Shown piece after piece: positions 6,906 through 12,074 of a stretch of DNA of 12,074 nucleotides. Where the stretch lies: contig JAIECC010000072.1 in the NCBI GenBank assembly GCA_029068665.1, forward strand, positions 1 through 12,074. The letters run 5' to 3'. The notes under the pieces are model-generated. The model was given only the letters and a program-made list of their open reading frames with translations. It ran no database searches and had not been told where the DNA came from. Each line of letters opens with the position of its first letter. Position 1 is the stretch's first letter. A program made the translations under genes and the position numbers. Source of the DNA: Lachnospiraceae bacterium. Its GTDB lineage: Bacteria > Bacillota > Clostridia > Lachnospirales > Lachnospiraceae.

Positions 6906-7613
6906 TTATTTAATAGTATCCCCTGCCGCCAGTAATGACACCAGTTCTCCCTGCTCATTTCGCATATAGGTCTCCAGACGGTGAACCTGAACTGCCTGCT
7001 TTTGGTATTCCAGTCCCAGGAATTCACACATAGCTTCCATCACAAGCTCCGGCTTAATATTGTCCACACTTCCGGTAGACAGCAGCATATAGAGGGAATC
7101 CTCCTGTACATGGATATCATAGATAAATGGTTTGATATCCAGTCTGGTTTCCTTGGTCTTAGACACCTTTACTACCTCAATGGTGTCCTGAGCATAGAAC
7201 TCCTTTACCTTGGATAAAAAAGCCGTGGTTCCACCGGCTTCTTCCAGGTATCCTTCCCGAATCTTCACCAGATAGTCGGAAGCGGCCACCACTGCCATAG
7301 CAGTTTTGGCACCTTCTCGTAAAGCCACAATATCCTTGATTTCCATACCGGAAACCATGGTTTGATTCAGCCGTTCTACCATATCTGCACTGGAAGTAAC
7401 GGTATTCATCTCTGCATCAAAATACTCTCCTTCACTGGTAACTCCTAAGCCTAATGGTGCTGCAAAGGTAATCAGTTGATGAGGACTGTAGCCCTGAGAA
7501 TAAGCCACATCCAGACCGGCCCTGCGGATGGCTTTCTGAAAATACCGCATTACATCCAGATGTCCGATAAAGCGGAGTACTCCGGTCTTTGCATATTTAA
7601 TCCTTATTTTCAA
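6906..7613 (-). CDS. Radical SAM-linked protein, TIGR03936/DUF2344
   Basis: This 235-residue protein of unknown function belongs to the family always found next to, or fused with, a TIGR03960 radical SAM protein. The recognisable core is RIKYAKTGVLRFIGHLDVMRYFQKAIRRAGL near the N-terminus, followed by YSQGYSPHQLITFAAPLGLGVTSEGEYFD. I placed the start at the TTG at 7613, giving MKIRIKYAK. A GGAGGAGGT site lies seven bases upstream, and the family normally starts at this lysine-rich strand. The open frame extends to 7685 only because it overlaps the previous gene. It overlaps TIGR03960 by 17 bases, which implies coupled translation and probably a working complex. The substrate is unknown. Confidence 0.9.
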   Translation of the reverse strand: MKIRIKYAKTGVLRFIGHLDVMRYFQKAIRRAGLDVAYSQGYSPHQLITFAAPLGLGVTSEGEYFDAEMNTVTSSADMVERLNQTMVSGMEIKDIVALREGAKTAMAVVAASDYLVKIREGYLEEAGGTTAFLSKVKEFYAQDTIEVVKVSKTKETRLDIKPFIYDIHVQEDSLYMLLSTGSVDNIKPELVMEAMCEFLGLEYQKQAVQVHRLETYMRNEQGELVSLLAAGDTIK

Positions 7614-9462
7614 AGCACACACCTCCTCCAAAGACAGCCGCCCCACAGCCGGAGCAGCCCTGTTTACAGTTTGGCGTAACCTCACCCTTCCGGGCCCGCT
7701 CCCATTCCCGAATCAGGAACTGCTTGCTGACACCGATATCAATAAAGTCCCATGGAAGGACTTCTTCTATGGAGCGTTCTCGTGTGGTATAAAAATCAAT
7801 ATTAATCTGATGATCTTCAAATGCCTTGTCCCAGATATCCTGCCGGAACTGCTCATGCCAGGCATCATAGATACAGCCATTTTTATAAGCCTGCAGAATC
7901 ACGGGAGCCAGCCGCCGGTCTCCTCTTGCGAAAATTCCTTCCATAATCGTTAAATCTGCATCATGATAGCGATAATTCATGCTTTTCCGGTTCTTCTGCT
8001 GAAAGAATCCATCCTTCACAAATCGTGCTTTTCGCAGGAACTCCTCCTCAGTATTCATGGAAGCCCACTGAAATGGAGTAAATGGCTTTGGTACAAAGAA
8101 GGAAGAGCTTGCAGTAATGGATACCTTTCCAATTCGTTCTTCCTTTGGAATCGTATAGTAATCCTCTGCTAACTGTTCACAAAGCTCCGGAATTCCCATC
8201 AAATCCTCTTCCGTTTCCGTTGGCAGACCTACCATAAAGTAGAATTTTACCTTTGTCCAGCCGCCCTGGAAGGCTTTCATGGCACCCTCCCGAATCATTT
8301 CTTCCGTCAATCCTTTGTTAATCACATTGCGCAGCCGCTGGGTTCCTGCCTCTGCCGCAAAGGTCAGGCTGCTTTTCTTGATATCCTGTACCCGTTTCAT
8401 CACATCCAGAGAAAAGGAATCAATCCGCAGAGAAGGTAAGGCAATATTCACCTTCCGTTTTCCCATTTCTTCAATGAGAAATTCCGTAAGCTCCGGCAAA
8501 GCCTGATAATCACTGGAGCTTAAGGAGCTTAAGGTGATTTCCTCATAACCGGTATTCTGAATCATCTCCAGAGCATACTGTTTCATAAGCTCCACATCCT
8601 TCTCTCTGGTAGGACGATAAATAGCACCTGCCTGACAGAACCGGCAGCCCCGGATACAGCCACGTTGGATTTCCAAAGTCACACGGTCCTGAGTGGCTTT
8701 AATAAACGGCACCACTGGTTTCATAGGAAATGGAGTATGTTCAAAGTCCATGACCACCTGTTTTTTAATCCTTGGTCTGGCATGAGGATTCTTAGGAGTA
8801 AAGGCAGCAATTCTTCCATCCTCATGGTAGGTTACTTCATAGAACTGCGGCACATAGATCCCTTCGATTTCCGCTGCAAGCTCCAGAAAGTCATGACGGC
8901 TGCCGCCCTTGGCTTTATTTTCCTTATAGGCATCCAATAGCTCCCGATACACCGTTTCTCCATCACCAATGTAGAATAAATCAAAGAAATCAGCCATGGG
9001 CTCCGGATTATAGCTACAGGGACCTCCTCCGATTACAATGGGATCATCTTCCCTCCGCTCCGCTGCAAGTAAGGGAATCTGACTTAGATCAATGACCTGC
9101 AGCACATTGGTATAACACATCTCATACTGCAGGGTAATGCCCAGAAAATCAAAATCACGAATGGGGTCCTGAGACTCTAGTGCAAATAAGGGAATCTGCT
9201 GCTTCCGCATAATGGCATCCAGATCCGGCCATGGAGAATAGACCCGTTCACACCACACATCCTCCATGCGGTTGAACATATCATATAAAATCTGAATCCC
9301 CAGATAGGACATGCCGATTTCGTACACATCCGGAAAGCACATGGCAAACCGGACATCCACCTTGGACAAATCCTTGACTACACTATTTACTTCATTTCCG
9401 ATATACCGTGCTGGTTTCTCAATTTCCATGAGAATCTCGTCGGATAAGGCTAATTGTTCCAT
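7597..9462 (-). CDS. Uncharacterised radical SAM protein, TIGR03960 family
   Basis: This 621-residue radical SAM enzyme has the cluster-binding motif C269-x3-C273-x2-C276 within RGCIRGCRFCQAG, followed by the family's IYRPTREK. The N-terminal third contains GGGPCSYNPEPMADFFDLFYIGDGE, resembling the B12-binding-type region of class B and related enzymes. ITLSSLSSSDY and PSLRIDSFS are further core strands. The C-terminus has a second C599-x3-C603-x2-C606 cluster and C616, which could bind an auxiliary iron-sulfur cluster. The start at 9462 has an AGAGG site six bases upstream. It is encoded with its obligate partner TIGR03936 and upstream of rng and rplU, as in many Clostridia. A role in RNA or ribosome modification is inference only, and the reaction is unknown. 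Confidence 0.92.
   Translation of the reverse strand: MEQLALSDEILMEIEKPARYIGNEVNSVVKDLSKVDVRFAMCFPDVYEIGMSYLGIQILYDMFNRMEDVWCERVYSPWPDLDAIMRKQQIPLFALESQDPIRDFDFLGITLQYEMCYTNVLQVIDLSQIPLLAAERREDDPIVIGGGPCSYNPEPMADFFDLFYIGDGETVYRELLDAYKENKAKGGSRHDFLELAAEIEGIYVPQFYEVTYHEDGRIAAFTPKNPHARPRIKKQVVMDFEHTPFPMKPVVPFIKATQDRVTLEIQRGCIRGCRFCQAGAIYRPTREKDVELMKQYALEMIQNTGYEEITLSSLSSSDYQALPELTEFLIEEMGKRKVNIALPSLRIDSFSLDVMKRVQDIKKSSLTFAAEAGTQRLRNVINKGLTEEMIREGAMKAFQGGWTKVKFYFMVGLPTETEEDLMGIPELCEQLAEDYYTIPKEERIGKVSITASSSFFVPKPFTPFQWASMNTEEEFLRKARFVKDGFFQQKNRKSMNYRYHDADLTIMEGIFARGDRRLAPVILQAYKNGCIYDAWHEQFRQDIWDKAFEDHQINIDFYTTRERSIEEVLPWDFIDIGVSKQFLIREWERARKGEVTPNCKQGCSGCGAAVFGGGVCFENKD
7621..7629 (-). promoter_or_regulatory. 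Shine-Dalgarno that sets the TTG start of the DUF2344 gene
   Basis: On the minus strand this reads GGAGGAGGT, seven bases before the TTG at 7613. It also encodes the glycine-rich tail of the radical SAM protein. No ATG in frame lies at a suitable distance, so the unusual TTG is the best start. Confidence 0.8.
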
Positions 9463-9524
9463 AGATACCTCTTTCGTTATGCTGGGTTGGTTAAATTCTT
9501 ATGTTTGATGGATACTTGGACTTC

Positions 9525-9556
9525 AGAAAGGGTATGACACTTATCATACCCTTTCT
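9525..9556 (-). terminator. Hairpin downstream of tyrS, probable terminator
   Basis: A perfect 13-pair stem (9525-9537 with 9544-9556) encloses a six-base loop at 9538-9543. The core is AAAGGGTATGA/TCATACCCTTT. In the minus-strand transcript it begins about 60 bases after the tyrS stop. The run after the stem is short (the U residues are mostly within its last bases, UUUCU), so termination may be partial. It is nearly symmetrical and could act on either strand. It is the main feature in the 153-base gap before the radical SAM gene. I see no good promoter there. Confidence 0.55.
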
Positions 9557-9615
9557 CTACTCACGTTCCAGAATCTTAAGCTCTTGTTAGTCTACATAAT
9601 ATTATTATTGTAATC

Positions 9616-10878
9616 CTATTCGATTACAACCTTATAAATGTTTTTCTTACCCTTGCGAATGATAATACTGCCATCCACCAAATCGGTTTCGGAAAGCTTC
9701 CGGGTTGGGTCTGTAATCTTATCATCATTGATTTTTACACCACCCTGCTCCATATTCCGTCTGGCATCGCCTCTGCCGCTGCACAGCTTGGTGTCCACCA
9801 GAACGGAAATCAGATCAATGCCTTCCTCAAACTGTGCTTTTGTATAAGTAATGCTTGGCATGTTCTCACTGACACCACCACTGGCAAATACCGTACGGGC
9901 AGCCTCCTGGGCTTTATTTGCCTCTTCTTCCCCATGGACAATCTTTGTGATTTCATAGGCAAGCACTTCCTTTGCCTTGTTGATTTCTGCCCCTTCCAAG
10001 GCACCCAGACGGCGAACCTCATCCATAGGCAGGAAGGTCAGCAAACCTAAGCAGCGTTCTACATTGCTGTCCTCAATATTTCTCCAGTACTGGTAGAATT
10101 CATAAGGTGTGGTTTTCTTCGGGTCAAGCCATACAGCACCCTTCATAGTCTTTCCCATTTTCTTTCCATCAGAGGTGGTCAGAAGGGTAAAGGTCAGTCC
10201 AAATGCCGGGTCTTTCGCCAGAACCGCTCCATCCGGACTTTCTGCAATCTTCTTTCTGCGGATTAAGTCAGCGCCGGCTAAAATGTTAGACCACTGATCA
10301 TCTCCACCCATTTCTACCTTACAACCGTATTTTTTATTCAATACATAAAAGTCATATGCCTGCATCAGCATATAGTTGAATTCAAAGAAGGTCAGACCAT
10401 TCTCCATCCGCTGCTTATAGCATTCTGCAGTCAGCATACGATTGACCGAAAAATGAACCCCGACCTCCCGCAGGAAGGTCACATAATTCAGGTCTAACAA
10501 CCAGTCTGCGTTATTTTCCAAAATGGCGTGGTCATTGTCAAAATCAATGAAATGAGATAACTGCTCCTTAAAGCAGGCTGCATTGTGATCTATGGTTTCC
10601 CTTGTCATCATGGTACGCATATCAGATTTGCCGCTTGGGTCACCAATCATGGTAGTTCCGCCTCCCAGCAGAGCAATTGGCTTATGACCATGCTGCTGCA
10701 TATGCATCATTGCCATAATGGTCAGGAAGTGTCCTGCTGTCAGACTGTCGGCTGTGGCATCAAAACCAATATAGAATGTTACTTTTTCTTTTCCTAATAA
10801 TTCCCGTAACTGCTCATCATGAGTCGTCTGAGCAATAAATCCCCGTTCCTTCAGAACGTCAAATACATTTTCTTCCAT
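9616..10878 (-). CDS. tyrS: Tyrosine-tRNA ligase
   Basis: This 420-residue class I synthetase activates tyrosine with ATP and loads it onto tRNA-Tyr in the cytoplasm. The Rossmann core shows YIGFDATADSLTAGH at 36-50, GGGTTMIGDPSGK at 72-84, the tyrosine-pocket helix QAYDFYVL at 173-180, GGDDQWSNI at 191-199 and the KMSKS-type loop KMGKT at 240-244. A C-terminal S4 RNA-binding domain fills the last 70 residues. The HIGH-type motif reads TAGH, so its first histidine is threonine. The start at 10878 has AAAGGAG seven bases upstream. Only 55 bases separate it from the preceding small gene, too few for a T-box leader, which is often found before tyrS in Firmicutes. It may instead be expressed with its upstream neighbours. 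Confidence 0.97.
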   Translation of the reverse strand: MEENVFDVLKERGFIAQTTHDEQLRELLGKEKVTFYIGFDATADSLTAGHFLTIMAMMHMQQHGHKPIALLGGGTTMIGDPSGKSDMRTMMTRETIDHNAACFKEQLSHFIDFDNDHAILENNADWLLDLNYVTFLREVGVHFSVNRMLTAECYKQRMENGLTFFEFNYMLMQAYDFYVLNKKYGCKVEMGGDDQWSNILAGADLIRRKKIAESPDGAVLAKDPAFGLTFTLLTTSDGKKMGKTMKGAVWLDPKKTTPYEFYQYWRNIEDSNVERCLGLLTFLPMDEVRRLGALEGAEINKAKEVLAYEITKIVHGEEEANKAQEAARTVFASGGVSENMPSITYTKAQFEEGIDLISVLVDTKLCSGRGDARRNMEQGGVKINDDKITDPTRKLSETDLVDGSIIIRKGKKNIYKVVIE

Positions 10879-10933
10879 TGTGTTCTCTCCTTTATTTCTT
10901 AACCTGTAATAACTGTATAAATGGTGCCTGATT

Positions 10934-11143
10934 TCATTCTTCTTTCAATACTGCTTTTGCAAAATCCTCAAAGCCATACCCTTCTGTCCCATGAGTTTCC
11001 TCCACCATGTGAAAGAAACAGCTTGGAATTTCCCTGAGATTCAGACATTTACTGATGCATGGGGCACAGCCCTTCTCATGATTGACAGGATTCAGCGGAC
11101 AGGCATGATCCGTACAGGTGCAAAATGTGCTTATGTTATTCAT
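10934..11143 (-). CDS. Small cysteine-rich protein, DUF6485-like
   Basis: This 69-residue protein has seven cysteines in its first 42 residues: C8-x-C10-x4-C15, then C26-x2-C29-x3-C33, then C42. The order CTCTDHAC, CAPCISKC and IPSCFF resembles the small DUF6485 proteins (CxCxxxxC, CxxC, LPxCxF). These have no known function and look like metal- or cluster-binding modules. The C-terminal third is acidic and has no cysteine. AAAGGAG seven bases before the ATG strongly supports real translation. It lies 36 bases after pepD and 55 before tyrS, so it is probably co-transcribed with both. No membrane segment or signal peptide is visible. The family assignment is from remembered pattern. Confidence 0.72.
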   Translation of the reverse strand: MNNISTFCTCTDHACPLNPVNHEKGCAPCISKCLNLREIPSCFFHMVEETHGTEGYGFEDFAKAVLKEE

Positions 11144-11179
11144 GATTTCTCCTTTGTAACTGCTCTTTTATTCTGGGTT

Positions 11180-12074
11180 TCATGTAACAGCATTCTCTGC
11201 CATGGCTTTCAATACGGCCAGTACATAGGTGTAGGTCCGCTGCACCGATGCAATGGACATCCGCTCCTGTGGCGTATGAATATCCAGAATATCCGGTCCG
11301 GTGGATACAATATCCAGCTCCGGCATTTTCGAAGCCAGAATCCCGCATTCCAGTCCCGCATGAATAGCTTCTATGGCTGCTTCTTTTTGAAATAATTCCT
11401 GATAAATATCTGCCATTACCTTTTGAAGCAGGGAATCCTTCCGATAGCTCCAGCCGGGATAGGAAGACTGTATATTACAATGAAAGCCACATACTTCAGC
11501 AATATACTGAATCTGCGCTTCTAACAGCTTTAAATCGGCAGAATTACTGCTCCGGTTTGATACTTCAATATAAACCTTACTTTCATCCGGAAGGGTTTCC
11601 AGAACCCCTAGATTCAAAGAAGTCTCCGGCAGACCCGGAATAGTCTGGCTCATGGACTGTACCCCATTCGGCAACAGCATGAGAATCTGAATCAGTTTCT
11701 CTGTATCGGAGGATGTAAAAGCAGAAAGCTGTCCGTTCTTCACCTTATATTCTACTCCACAGGGCTGCAGATCAATATGAATGTCAGGATCGGAATCTTC
11801 ATAAGCCTCCTGATACAGGCTGCAATATCGTCCAATCACCGAAGTTGCCTTCCGAATCTCCTGTTCGGATTCAAAAACAATATAAGCAATGGTTTCTCTT
11901 GGAATTGCGTTGTGCTTTTTACCTCCATCCAGAGAAAGCAAATGATAATTGGTTTCCTTGGACAGACCGGCTAAGACCTGTGCCATCAGTTTATTGCTGT
12001 TTGCCCTTCCCTTCTGAATCTCTACACCGGAATGTCCGCCTAATAAGCCGGATATGCTCAGTCGGTACGGAATT
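11180..12074 (-). CDS. pepD: Aminoacyl-histidine dipeptidase (PepD), 3' part only
   Basis: This open frame enters from the right edge and encodes the last 297 residues of an M20-family cytosolic non-specific dipeptidase. E. coli PepD has 485 residues, so about 40% is missing upstream. The reading frame continues beyond the ATG at 11986 to the window edge. This upstream part encodes the diagnostic GLLGGHSGVEIQKGRAN lid motif, so 11986 is not the start. Near the C-terminus, HAGLECGIL, STGPDILDIHTPQERM and the following helix match the end of the catalytic domain, with the histidine of DIHTPQE as probable last zinc ligand. The enzyme would cleave dipeptides, including Xaa-His, for amino acid recycling. 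It is not part of the ribosome cluster. Confidence 0.92.
   Translation of the reverse strand, partial: IPYRLSISGLLGGHSGVEIQKGRANSNKLMAQVLAGLSKETNYHLLSLDGGKKHNAIPRETIAYIVFESEQEIRKATSVIGRYCSLYQEAYEDSDPDIHIDLQPCGVEYKVKNGQLSAFTSSDTEKLIQILMLLPNGVQSMSQTIPGLPETSLNLGVLETLPDESKVYIEVSNRSSNSADLKLLEAQIQYIAEVCGFHCNIQSSYPGWSYRKDSLLQKVMADIYQELFQKEAAIEAIHAGLECGILASKMPELDIVSTGPDILDIHTPQERMSIASVQRTYTYVLAVLKAMAENAVT

Noticed and set aside
6881..7027. N-terminal extension of the FliB-like protein to 7027
   Set aside because: It overlaps the DUF2344 coding region in another frame, and a strong ribosome binding site supports the ATG at 6880.
7614..7685. Longer DUF2344 protein starting at 7685
   Set aside because: The extra 24 residues overlap the conserved radical SAM tail and do not resemble the family; the TTG at 7613 has the well-placed ribosome binding site.
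10991..11395. 134-residue plus-strand open frame
   Set aside because: It lies opposite the small cysteine-rich gene and the end of pepD, shows no recognisable domain, and has no good ribosome binding site. It is best explained as a shadow.
1..12074. Search for CRISPR arrays, insertion sequences, tRNA genes, integrase sites or phage genes
   Set aside because: I saw no regularly spaced repeats, transposase motifs, cloverleaf-like segments or target duplications; the gene layout is a continuous housekeeping run.

Overview
The window is a 12 kb piece of a Bacillota (Clostridia) chromosome, most like Lachnospiraceae in gene content and order. The main evidence is an L27 protein carrying the Firmicute N-terminal extension, with its Prp protease encoded beside it. 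An L21 leader, strong AAGGAGG-type ribosome binding sites, a short RNase G and a TIGR03960/TIGR03936 pair upstream of the rplU cluster point the same way. No genus can be assigned from sequence alone. Every gene I accept lies on the minus strand, so the window is transcribed from right to left. It is compact housekeeping DNA with no gap over 300 bases, and I see no IS element, CRISPR array, tRNA or rRNA.

In transcription order, the right end holds the 3' part of a PepD-type M20 dipeptidase gene, then a 69-residue cysteine-rich protein (DUF6485-like), then tyrS. A hairpin follows tyrS. Next come an uncharacterised radical SAM protein (TIGR03960) and its partner (TIGR03936/DUF2344), which overlap by 17 bases. 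A cysteine-rich FliB-like putative lysine N-methylase follows, and then a short RNase E/G-family nuclease.

A perfect-consensus promoter and an L21-type leader then start the rplU-prp-rpmA operon, which ends in a clear intrinsic terminator. After it come obgE, yhbY, nadD, yqeK and rsfS, a ribosome assembly/NAD/nucleotide cluster common in Firmicutes. At the left edge a further promoter appears to start, pointing out of the window.

The genes fit together around translation. L21 and L27 are ribosomal proteins, Prp matures L27, and ObgE and YhbY assist 50S assembly. RsfS silences idle 50S subunits, RNase G processes RNA, and TyrRS charges tRNA. NadD makes NAD and YqeK removes Ap4A. The least explained parts are the radical SAM/DUF2344 pair, the FliB-like gene placed between it and rng, and the small cysteine-rich protein before tyrS. 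I found no convincing wholly new system; these three are the best leads.
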